From assembly GCA_946629475.1 (NCBI GenBank), contig CAMOXX010000081.1, positions 1 through 10,745 of the forward strand: 10,745 nt of DNA. Reading direction: 5' to 3'. Below, one piece after another: positions 1 to 6,341 of this stretch. The stretch's first letter is position 1; each line of letters begins with the position of its first letter. The translations under genes were made by a program, and so were the position numbers. The notes under the pieces are model-generated. The model saw nothing but the letters and a program-made list of their open reading frames with translations. It searched no databases and was not told the origin of the DNA. Origin of the DNA: an uncultured Blautia sp. (GTDB lineage Bacteria > Bacillota > Clostridia > Lachnospirales > Lachnospiraceae).

Positions 1-141
1 CTATCTTTACGTCCGCGCACTGCCTTCCGGGTTCTGCGCGGACGTAAACTTTCGCATAATCACAATTCTTTACGTCCGTTCAACGGGTAATGTCCCGCAG
101 GCGGACGTAAAGATTTGCTTTTGACGCATTACGTCCGTTCA
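1..141. repeat. Array of alternating TTACGTCCG / CGGACGTAA half-sites forming tandem hairpins
   Basis: Five copies of the 9-mer TTACGTCCG alternate in orientation, at 7-15 (+), 39-47 (-), 70-78 (+), 102-110 (-) and 129-137 (+). Start-to-start spacing is 32, 31, 32 and 27 bp. The first pair extends to a perfect 14-bp inverted repeat (6-19 with 35-48, loop of 15). The second extends to 12 bp (67-78 with 102-113) and contains an inner CGGG/CCCG stem (84-87 with 94-97). Neither stem is followed by a clear T-run in either direction, so these do not look like ordinary intrinsic terminators. They lie just past the carboxypeptidase stop codon and could be a REP/BIME-like palindromic element, an mRNA 3' stabiliser or a protein-binding array. 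The array reaches the window edge and may continue. No gene is visible in 1-128. Confidence 0.85.
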
Positions 142-1085
142 GCCGCAGCCTCCCCCACTCGATTATATACTGTCACTGCGTCATATATATGCAGCGGTTC
201 CCCTGATTCTCCCGATGCCCCTGCTGTGACAAGAATATATTCCCTGTCGTCGATCTCCGCGAAGGATGCAAGGCAATGTCCGGCAGCATTGGTGAAACCT
301 GTCTTTCCGCCCATGATCTGCCCTCCCGTCACCTCGCCCGAAGAGAGGCTCTTCCACATGGTGCTGTACACAGTAATCCCATCCGGATGCAGATTAGTCG
401 CTCCCGTTGAATAGTGGTGCGCAGTAATGACCTCACGGAATGTTTTGTTCTTCAGGCAGTATTTCAAAAGCAGCGCCATATCATAAGCGGTGCTGTAGTG
501 CTCCTCATCGTGAAGGCCCGTCGAATTGACAAAATGTGTATCCTTCATCCCGATGCGCTGTGCTTTTTTGTTCATCAGTTCTGCAAAAGCCTCCTCGGAG
601 CCCGCGATATCAAACGCAGCCGCTAAACAGCAGTCCGCCCCGGAGGGAAGCAGAATTCCGTATACGACATCTTTTACCGGGACGATCTCTCCCGGCTGAT
701 ATCCCGCCTGACTTGCATCACTGCCGACGAGAAGGTCAAATATCTCGGTAGGGAAAGTAATCTCATCGGAAAGCTTTCGCTTCTCCAACGTAAGAATGGC
801 TGTCATCATCTTTGTGAGTGATGCGGGATAGATCCGTTCTTTCGCATTCTCCTCGCCGATCACCCTGCCGCCTTTTGCGGAGATCAGCACTGCATTCGGG
901 CTGTTGAGCCCGCTCACATCCACATCCTTCACCGCAGGCTTCGTAAAATCCTCCAGAAAATCAAGGATCGCGTCCCCCTGTATCACGGCGCAGACAGCCA
1001 CGATCAGGAGAAAAGTCACTGCAATAAAAGCCGGGATCGTTTTGTTTTTTTCGGATCTCCTCCTTCTGCCATTCTTCCGCCTCAT
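129..1085 (-). CDS. D-alanyl-D-alanine carboxypeptidase (penicillin-binding protein, peptidase S11 family), membrane-anchored
   Basis: The 318-residue product should trim the terminal D-Ala from peptidoglycan stem peptides outside the membrane. A basic N-terminus (residues 1-16) precedes one hydrophobic segment (about 18-35), an uncleaved anchor or signal. The catalytic motifs are in family order: S89-L-T-K92 with the acylating serine, an SxN-type motif read as S148-G-A150-D, and K261-T-G263. Alanine replaces the usual asparagine in the second motif, but the surrounding sequence aligns well with the family. The protein is shorter than PBP5-type enzymes (about 380-400 residues) and seems to lack the C-terminal beta domain and amphipathic anchor. 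Its ATG overlaps the proC stop as ATGA (1082-1085), and the upstream Shine-Dalgarno is weak, which suggests translational coupling. The last codons, including TAA, lie inside the repeat array. Family assignment is firm; a specific dac name is not assigned. Confidence 0.93.
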   Translation of the reverse strand: MRRKNGRRRRSEKNKTIPAFIAVTFLLIVAVCAVIQGDAILDFLEDFTKPAVKDVDVSGLNSPNAVLISAKGGRVIGEENAKERIYPASLTKMMTAILTLEKRKLSDEITFPTEIFDLLVGSDASQAGYQPGEIVPVKDVVYGILLPSGADCCLAAAFDIAGSEEAFAELMNKKAQRIGMKDTHFVNSTGLHDEEHYSTAYDMALLLKYCLKNKTFREVITAHHYSTGATNLHPDGITVYSTMWKSLSSGEVTGGQIMGGKTGFTNAAGHCLASFAEIDDREYILVTAGASGESGEPLHIYDAVTVYNRVGEAAAERT

Positions 1086-1864
1086 CTTTTCATCACCGCG
1101 TCAATCGACTGCAGGCAGGCATTCCGGAATCCTGCCCCCTCCAGCGCTGCTACTCCGGCGATGGTTGTCCCGGCAGGCGAACATACCTTATCCTTCAGAA
1201 TTCCCGGATGTTCCCCCGTCTGAAGCTGAAGGGCTGCTGATCCGAGGATCATCCGGGACACCAGTTTATAGGCGGTCTCCCTCGGAATCCCGTATTTTAC
1301 TGCGGCATCAGCATAGGCCTCGATCATCAGATCGACAAATGCCGGGCCGCATCCTGTCACCGCTCCGCCGATCCCCATCAGATGGGAAGGAAGCTCCTGC
1401 ACCAGTCCGACCGTCCCGAACAGCTCCATGATTTCGGCACGTTCCGCTTTTTCAAGAGAATTCTTTTCTTCAAAAAGAAGCACTCCTTCGCCCACCATTG
1501 CTGGCGTATTCGGCATTACAAACTGGAACCGGACGGAAGGATCCAGAACCTCCGCATACTTTGCAAAATCCCATCCCGCCGCTACTGATACCAGGGCTTT
1601 CCCGTTCAGTGCGTCTCCCAGGTCTTCCAGAACCTGCATAATCTGATACGGCTTGCAGGCCATAATCACAACATCCGACTTGAGCACGGCATCCCGGCAG
1701 CTTCCGGCAGGAGTAAAACCGATCCTCCCGGCGTTTTTCTTTAATTTTTCCTGGTTCGGGGCATACGCAATGATCTTCTCCCCGGTGATTTTCCCGGAAG
1801 CAATAAAACCGGCGGCAAGCGCCTGCGCCATATTCCCCATCCCAACAAACGAAAGCAACTCCAT
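1082..1864 (-). CDS. proC: Pyrroline-5-carboxylate reductase
   Basis: This cytoplasmic enzyme performs the last step of proline synthesis, reducing 1-pyrroline-5-carboxylate with NAD(P)H. The 260-residue length is typical. An N-terminal Rossmann fold starts with FVGMGNM (residues 6-12). KP at 71-72 and MPNTPA at 117-122 are family landmarks. The C-terminal dimerisation and substrate region contains GCGPAF (171-176; usually GSGPAY) and the P5CR signature around 222-246, including SPAGTTIAG (229-237). The reading frame stays open up to an ATG at 1951, but that extension encodes arginine-rich sequence from the tandem repeat. I chose ATG 1864 because GGAGG lies just upstream (about 1867-1871) and the protein then begins right at the nucleotide-binding fold. 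The SD-to-ATG gap of 3 nt is short. The gene overlaps the downstream carboxypeptidase by 4 bp. Confidence 0.95.
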   Translation of the reverse strand: MELLSFVGMGNMAQALAAGFIASGKITGEKIIAYAPNQEKLKKNAGRIGFTPAGSCRDAVLKSDVVIMACKPYQIMQVLEDLGDALNGKALVSVAAGWDFAKYAEVLDPSVRFQFVMPNTPAMVGEGVLLFEEKNSLEKAERAEIMELFGTVGLVQELPSHLMGIGGAVTGCGPAFVDLMIEAYADAAVKYGIPRETAYKLVSRMILGSAALQLQTGEHPGILKDKVCSPAGTTIAGVAALEGAGFRNACLQSIDAVMKR

Positions 1865-1874
1865 AATCCTCCAT

Positions 1875-2000
1875 CTCGTGCGCGGTGCGCGAGGCACTTG
1901 TGCCCGCGGTGCGCGCGCGTGTTCCTTGCTCGTGCGCGGTGCGCGAGGCACTTGTGCCCGCGGTGCGCGCGTATTCCTTGCTCGTGCGCGGTGCGCGCAC
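1875..2000. repeat. GC-rich tandem repeat, 52-54 bp unit, about 2.3 copies, between transporter gene and proC
   Basis: Unit 1 is 1875-1928 (54 bp), unit 2 is 1929-1980 (52 bp), and a third copy begins at 1981 and matches for 17 bp before diverging. The two full units differ by one CG dinucleotide in a CGCGCG run and one substitution. Each unit begins CTCGTGCGCGGTGCGCG and contains a hairpin: CGCG, a bulged A, GGCAC, a TT loop, then GTGCC and CGCG (1888-1908 and 1942-1962). The array fills nearly all of the 144-bp gap between the transporter stop (2009) and proC ATG (1864) and stops about 10 bp short of the proC start. Long overlapping open frames across it on both strands are a by-product of GC-rich repeat sequence, not genes. 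Confidence 0.9.
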
Positions 2001-2008
2001 TCCCCTTC

Positions 2009-4213
2009 TCACCGCTCCAGGATCAGTCTGTCCAGTGCACACAGCATTCCCGGCAAAACAAAAATTATCAGAATCAGTGCTGCGATAGTCCCCTTCGCGA
2101 TCGTATGGCAGATCTGCCCGATCGAGGGATCCTCAAACGCATATCCCAGAATGATCGTCGCAATCACGATAATCAGTCCGGAAGTCAGGATTGTCCGGAA
2201 AGAATTCCGATATGCCGATACTGCCGCATCCCGGATGCTCTCCAGCTTTCTCCCCTCCCGGTAATAGTTGGTAAAAACGATCGCGTAGTCGATCGTCGCC
2301 CCCATCAGAATACTCTGCACCATGAGGAATGCCAGATAGTACATGCTCTGTCCCTGCAGGCCCATCACAACAACCGTAATGTAGACCGCCGTCTGAATCA
2401 GGGCAACCAGAACAATCGAGAGGAAAAGCTTCCGGAATGTCAGCAGAACCACGGCAAATACCGCAGCCGCTGTCAGAATACTGATCCTGTCAAGCTCCTC
2501 CTGGAACGTTTTCGACATTTCATATGCCATCGGCGAGCTCCCGATCAGATAATAATCCCCGGTAAAATTCTCCCTGCAGCTTTCATCCAGTTCCTGAATA
2601 AACCGCATAGTGTCAGGCGATTCATCCGGGAGAACCGTCGTTATTGCCATCAGGGAATGCTCTTTTCCTACCAGGCTTCCCTCTGCTTCATTCAGCATAT
2701 CCTGAAAGCCTTCGATCGTCCCGCGCATGTCATCCGTGAGGAAAGACGCGTAAATCGGATTCTCCCCGAGCCCGTTCAGAATATAATCCAGAAGCTCCGT
2801 GATTGTAACACCGCTGCCTCGTTCTTTCCCGTTCGCAAGACTGCACATATCCATCAGCATCCCCAGAGCATCCTCCTCCGAGATCGGAAGGGACATCTCT
2901 TCCAGGAATCCCTCAAATGCTCCATCCATGCCGAAGGACGAGAGCATTCCTGTCAGTTCCTCCGCTGTGTAAGGCCTGCCGATCGTGCCTTCCCACGTAA
3001 TCGCGCTTCTGACTCCTTCTGTTTTTCCGGCCGTTTCCGCAATCTCTGCTGCCTTCTCTTCATCCTCATTGCTGTAGAGGACGACCACCTGGTTCACCTT
3101 TGAAAAGTACCGGTCGATCTCCGTCGGCGTCGGCATGGTGTAGGTGATCTCGGTGTTCCCCTTAAGGTACAGTACTACAGCAAGCAGAAGTACGAAAAAG
3201 AGAAGGATTCCTTTCCGGAAGTGCCAGCTGAAGCCTCCGAGGGTTCCGGCGGGAAAGCGCGGCACCGGTTTTCTGCTTTTTGTGATCAGGCTGTCCGATG
3301 CAAGCACCAGGGACGGCATCACGGTAAAAACACAGAAGAGACTGATCAGCACGCCTTTTGCAAGCACGATCCCCAGATCAGCCCCAATCCTGAAGCTCAT
3401 AAATGCAAGCATCAGAAGTCCGGCGATTGTCGTCACCGAGCTGCCAAGCACAGGGCGGAACGAAAGCGAAAGAGCGCTGGCCATCGCTTTCTGGTTGTCC
3501 ATTCCTTCCGCCTTTGCCTGACGATACTGCTCCATCACCATGACAGAATAATCCATGGACAGGACCAGCTGAAGAAGAGCTCCAATCGAATGGGTCGTCA
3601 TGGACACGCTCCCGAGAAAAAAATTCGTCCCGGCATTGATCGCGACCGCCAGCCCGATCGCAGCCATATAGAGCAGCGGTTCCATATAGGATGGCGACAT
3701 GATAAACAGAACAGCCAGAATAATGACAAGTGCGGCTATGACGATCCCCAGCGGGAGCGAATCCGTGGTGCTGCTGTCCAGGTGATAAATCATGCCGCAG
3801 TAATTCTTGTAATGTGATAAAAGCTCCGAAACAATCCCTTTCATCTCCCGGGAGTGAAAATCATAAGAGCTGTGTATAATATAGAGAGTCCGGCCGTCCT
3901 TATTGTAATCTTCACTTCCGGAGATGTAATCGACGCTGCTGACATTCTCTATCCCGATAAGTGTCTCATGCACCGTCTCCTTTTCGTCCTCCGGGAGGTC
4001 CGTGAACATGACACGCACCGTATTGTCCATCGAGAGGCCGCCGAATTCCTCCTTCATAATATCAATGCCCTGCTTCATGGGAGAGGAACCCGGCAGGTAA
4101 GCCGTCATATCGTAGTTGATTTTTACCATCGGAATAAGGCAGGCGCAGATAATACCCAGTATGACCATGCCCACAAGAATCCTGCTGCGGTTCCTGACTA
4201 TGAATTCTGCCAT
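2009..4213 (-). CDS. MMPL/RND-superfamily membrane transporter
   Basis: The product is a 734-residue polytopic inner-membrane protein with the internal duplication of the RND/MMPL superfamily. Hydrophobic segments fall at about residues 12-29, 155-172, 180-200, 208-224, 256-274, 277-305, 334-352, 577-594, 595-618, 624-647, 675-692 and 703-728, giving 12. Two large extracytoplasmic loops sit at about 30-154 and 353-576. The paired family motifs are MDYSVMVMEQYR (220-231) and GATIDYAIVFTNYYREGR (638-655), each with a membrane-embedded Asp-Tyr and each followed by an Arg-rich turn and a GSSVTT-like or LTSGL-like helix. Such proteins use the proton gradient to export lipids, glycolipids or drugs; the substrate here cannot be read from sequence. 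The frame opens at an ATG at 4297, but ATG 4213 has an AAGGGAAG-like SD close upstream and starts just before helix 1. It lies 84 bp after glmS, with no clear promoter of its own. Confidence 0.9.
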   Translation of the reverse strand: MAEFIVRNRSRILVGMVILGIICACLIPMVKINYDMTAYLPGSSPMKQGIDIMKEEFGGLSMDNTVRVMFTDLPEDEKETVHETLIGIENVSSVDYISGSEDYNKDGRTLYIIHSSYDFHSREMKGIVSELLSHYKNYCGMIYHLDSSTTDSLPLGIVIAALVIILAVLFIMSPSYMEPLLYMAAIGLAVAINAGTNFFLGSVSMTTHSIGALLQLVLSMDYSVMVMEQYRQAKAEGMDNQKAMASALSLSFRPVLGSSVTTIAGLLMLAFMSFRIGADLGIVLAKGVLISLFCVFTVMPSLVLASDSLITKSRKPVPRFPAGTLGGFSWHFRKGILLFFVLLLAVVLYLKGNTEITYTMPTPTEIDRYFSKVNQVVVLYSNEDEEKAAEIAETAGKTEGVRSAITWEGTIGRPYTAEELTGMLSSFGMDGAFEGFLEEMSLPISEEDALGMLMDMCSLANGKERGSGVTITELLDYILNGLGENPIYASFLTDDMRGTIEGFQDMLNEAEGSLVGKEHSLMAITTVLPDESPDTMRFIQELDESCRENFTGDYYLIGSSPMAYEMSKTFQEELDRISILTAAAVFAVVLLTFRKLFLSIVLVALIQTAVYITVVVMGLQGQSMYYLAFLMVQSILMGATIDYAIVFTNYYREGRKLESIRDAAVSAYRNSFRTILTSGLIIVIATIILGYAFEDPSIGQICHTIAKGTIAALILIIFVLPGMLCALDRLILER

Positions 4214-4228
4214 ATTCTTCCCTTCTGT

Positions 4229-4296
4229 GCGCGGGAAACGCGCTTTGTCAGTCTGCTGTGCCAGCGAACGGAATTCGCGTTCCGCTTCACGGCACA
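4229..4296. repeat. Two GC-rich hairpins in the glmS-transporter gap
   Basis: On the transcript of the minus genes, the first hairpin starts one base after the glmS stop. TGTGCC (4257-4262) pairs with GGCACA (4291-4296), continued by AGCG/CGCT (4263-4266 with 4283-4286) and AACG/CGTT (4267-4270 with 4278-4281), with small bulges. A second compact hairpin, GCGCG/CGCGC (4229-4233 with 4239-4243, 5-nt loop), precedes the transporter ribosome binding site. Neither is followed by a U-tract. They look more like RNA processing, stability or partial attenuation elements than intrinsic terminators. Confidence 0.6.
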
Positions 4297-4297
4297 C

Positions 4298-6136
4298 TTA
4301 CTCTACTGTCACTGATTTTGCCAGGTTGCGCGGCTTATCCACATCGAGGCCGCGTGCAACGCTCACATAGTAACCCATCAGCTGAAGCGGAACGATGGCA
4401 AGGCTTGTGGTAAAGTGAGGATCTGTCCGCGGGATATACACCGTAAAATCGACCGTATCCTCCACATTGTAATTTCCGTAATTCGTAAGGCCCATCAGGT
4501 ATCCCCCGCGGCTCCTGCACTCAACCATGTTGCTGATGGTCTTCTCGTACAGCTCGTTCTGAGTCAGCACACCAACCACAAGGATTCCGTCCTCAATCAG
4601 GGAGATCGTACCGTGCTTGAGCTCTCCCGCCGCGTAGGCTTCTGAATGAATGTAGCTGATCTCTTTCATTTTCAGGCTGCCTTCCATACTGATCGCATAG
4701 TCAAGCCCCCGCCCGATAAAGAAGACATCTCTGGTATTTGCAAACTTGGAGGCAAACCACTGGATTCGTTCCTTGTCCTGAAGAACTCTCTCAAGCTTGC
4801 CGGGAATCGTCTGCATCTCTTCCACCATTGATACAGCCTTCTCCTCCGTGATCTTCCCCCTTTTAAGGGCCATATCAATGCAGAGCAGATAGCAGGCGAT
4901 CAGCTGGGAGCTGTATGCCTTGGTGGTGGCCACCGCAATTTCCGGCCCTGCCAGCGTATAAAAGACATTGTCAGCCTCGCGGGCGATGGAGCTCCCCATC
5001 ACATTTACGATCGCAAGAGTCTGAACTCCCTGCTCCTTTGCCGCGCGGAGGGCTGCCAGGCTGTCCGCCGTCTCGCCGCTCTGGCTGATCACAACCAGAA
5101 GCGTCCCGGGAGCCAGAAGCATCCTCCGGTACCGGAATTCCGAAGCAAGCTCTACCCTCACCGGAATCTCCGCAAGATCCTCAAAGATATACTGGGCCGC
5201 CACGCCAACATGGTAGGCAGAACCGCACGCAACGATCAGGATCTGGCTCAGGCTCTTTGCCAGCTCCTCCGTCACACCTGCCTCCGAAAGATCGATCCTT
5301 CCGTCCTTAACCACGGAATTTATGGTATCCTGAATCGCCCTGGGCTGCTCATGGATCTCCTTGATCATGAAATGCTCATATCCGCCCTTCTCGGCAGCTT
5401 CCGCGTCCCAGTCGACCTCCTTCAGCTCCTTCTCGATCTCCTCGCCGTCCAGATTGTAGAACGAAACCCCGTCCTTTGTCAGCCTTGCCATCTCGAGGTT
5501 GCCGATATAATATACTTTTCTGGTGTATTTCAGGATCGCCGGCACATCCGATGCCACAAACGTTCCCTCATCCGAAATGCCGATGATCATCGGGCTGTCT
5601 TTTCTTGCCACCCACACCTCATCCGGATAATCCCGGAACATGAGTGCCAGCGCATATGAGCCTCTTACACGGACCATGGTCTTAGCGATCGCGTCGATCG
5701 GGCCGATGTTGTATTTTTTATAATAATAATCCACCAGCTTCACCGCCACCTCGGTATCGGTCTGCGAATAGAACCGGTATCCTTTGCGGAGCAGCTTGTC
5801 GCGGAGTTCCTGATAGTTTTCGATGATGCCGTTGTGAACTCCGACAATATTATTGTCATCTGTCATATGAGGATGAGCATTTGTCTCGGAGGGCTCCCCG
5901 TGGGTCGCCCACCTGGTGTGGCCGATTCCGCAGGATCCCAGTAGTGCCAGGCCGTCGTTTGTTTTTTCCGCCAGAACGCGCAAACGCCCCTTGGCTTTTA
6001 CGGTTTCCATCTCGTCATTCCCGTTCCGTACTGCCAGTCCCGCAGAATCATAGCCGCGGTATTCCAGCTTTGAAAGACCGTCCAGTAAGATTGGTGCCGC
6101 CTGATGTTTTCCGGTGTATCCTACTATTCCACACAT
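4298..6136 (-). CDS. glmS: Glutamine--fructose-6-phosphate aminotransferase (isomerizing), glucosamine-6-phosphate synthase
   Basis: The enzyme converts fructose-6-phosphate and glutamine to glucosamine-6-phosphate, the entry step to UDP-GlcNAc and cell-wall synthesis. At 612 residues it has the usual length. The class-II glutaminase domain begins MCGIVGYTG, where Cys2 becomes the N-terminal nucleophile after Met removal. HTRWATHG (73-80), HNGIIENY (101-108) and QTDTE (125-129) are its active-site motifs. Two SIS sugar isomerase domains follow: CGSAYH (304-309) and SQSGETADS (351-359) in the first, EGSLKMKEISYIHSEAY (485-501) in the second. The tail DKPRNLAKSVTVE (600-612) is the conserved C-terminus. 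An ATG at 6142 is in frame, but 6136 gives the required M-C start and puts AAGGAGG about 8 nt upstream. The TAA at 4298 precedes a hairpin and the transporter gene. Confidence 0.98.
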   Translation of the reverse strand: MCGIVGYTGKHQAAPILLDGLSKLEYRGYDSAGLAVRNGNDEMETVKAKGRLRVLAEKTNDGLALLGSCGIGHTRWATHGEPSETNAHPHMTDDNNIVGVHNGIIENYQELRDKLLRKGYRFYSQTDTEVAVKLVDYYYKKYNIGPIDAIAKTMVRVRGSYALALMFRDYPDEVWVARKDSPMIIGISDEGTFVASDVPAILKYTRKVYYIGNLEMARLTKDGVSFYNLDGEEIEKELKEVDWDAEAAEKGGYEHFMIKEIHEQPRAIQDTINSVVKDGRIDLSEAGVTEELAKSLSQILIVACGSAYHVGVAAQYIFEDLAEIPVRVELASEFRYRRMLLAPGTLLVVISQSGETADSLAALRAAKEQGVQTLAIVNVMGSSIAREADNVFYTLAGPEIAVATTKAYSSQLIACYLLCIDMALKRGKITEEKAVSMVEEMQTIPGKLERVLQDKERIQWFASKFANTRDVFFIGRGLDYAISMEGSLKMKEISYIHSEAYAAGELKHGTISLIEDGILVVGVLTQNELYEKTISNMVECRSRGGYLMGLTNYGNYNVEDTVDFTVYIPRTDPHFTTSLAIVPLQLMGYYVSVARGLDVDKPRNLAKSVTVE

Positions 6137-6180
6137 AGGCATCTCCTCCTTCTTTTTGTCATATTCTTTATGCCCGATTT

Positions 6181-6225
6181 ACTGTTCATCATGATTCACC
6201 CACCTGCGTGGGGTTCATAACTTTT
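6181..6225 (-). repeat. Dispersed repeat, copy 1 (upstream of glmS)
   Basis: This copy shares ACTGTT, ATGATTCACCCA, CTGC, GTGGG, TTCA and ACTTT, in that order, with 10596-10650. It is about 12 bp shorter in the middle. The centre can fold as CCCAC/GTGGG with a 4-nt loop on the minus strand. Both copies have the same orientation. If the candidate glmS promoter is right, this copy is transcribed in the glmS leader. Confidence 0.75.
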
Positions 6226-6230
6226 GACTC

Positions 6231-6239
6231 ATGATATCA
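6231..6239 (-). promoter_or_regulatory. Possible extended -10 promoter for glmS
   Basis: On the minus strand TGATATCAT reads as TGn followed by TATCAT (hexamer 6236-6231), an extended -10 with five of six consensus bases. There is no good -35; the sequence 17 bp upstream reads TTTTCT. Transcription would begin near 6225 and give a leader of about 90 nt whose 5' part is the dispersed repeat at 6181-6225. Tentative. Confidence 0.35.
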
Positions 6240-6278
6240 CAGATCCGGGAAAAAGAAAATCCCTCGATTCCGGCCGCG

Positions 6279-6307
6279 TTGCATCTTTCATCAATCAATG
6301 GTATAAT
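6279..6307 (+). promoter_or_regulatory. SigA-type promoter with extended -10 for the 438-residue secreted protein
   Basis: TTGCAT (6279-6284) and a perfect TATAAT (6302-6307) are separated by 17 bp, and TG at 6299-6300 makes an extended -10. The start of transcription should fall near 6313-6315. That leaves a leader of about 28 nt with the SD GGGAGG at 6329-6334, 7 nt before the ATG at 6342. Confidence 0.85.
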
Positions 6308-6341
6308 CTTGTCACTGTTCAAAAAATAGGGAGGAACATTC

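Larger units (their letters stand above)
6137..6341. other. Divergent intergenic region between glmS and the plus-strand secreted-protein gene
   Basis: This gap of about 205 bp holds the glmS ribosome binding site, one copy of a dispersed repeat (6181-6225), a weak candidate glmS promoter and a strong plus-strand promoter. I looked on the minus strand for the glmS ribozyme core (AGCGCC with its conserved G-rich pseudoknot partners) and saw nothing resembling it. Confidence 0.7.

Noticed and set aside
1..141. Possible CRISPR array
   Set aside because: The repeats are only 9-14 bp, alternate in orientation and form palindromes. There are no uniform direct repeats with unique spacers and no cas genes.
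1865..1951. N-terminal extension of proC to ATG 1951
   Set aside because: The extension encodes Arg/Pro/Ala-rich repeat sequence. The nucleotide-binding fold starts at ATG 1864, which has its own GGAGG.
1898..3103. 401-codon plus-strand open frame
   Set aside because: It runs antisense to the MMPL transporter and across the GC-rich repeat. It has no SD, its composition is rich in Cys, His and Arg, and it resembles no family. It is a shadow frame.
3221..3817. 198-codon plus-strand open frame within the transporter
   Set aside because: Its composition is rich in His, Arg and Gln, typical of an antisense shadow of a membrane-protein gene, and it has no SD.
4214..4297. Transporter start at ATG 4297
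   Set aside because: The extra 28 residues are charged hairpin-encoded sequence with no family match. ATG 4213 has a nearby SD and begins just before transmembrane helix 1.
6224..6229. TTGACT as a -35 for a plus-strand promoter
   Set aside because: No -10 is found 16-18 bp downstream, and the TTGCAT/TATAAT pair at 6279-6307 explains the gene better.
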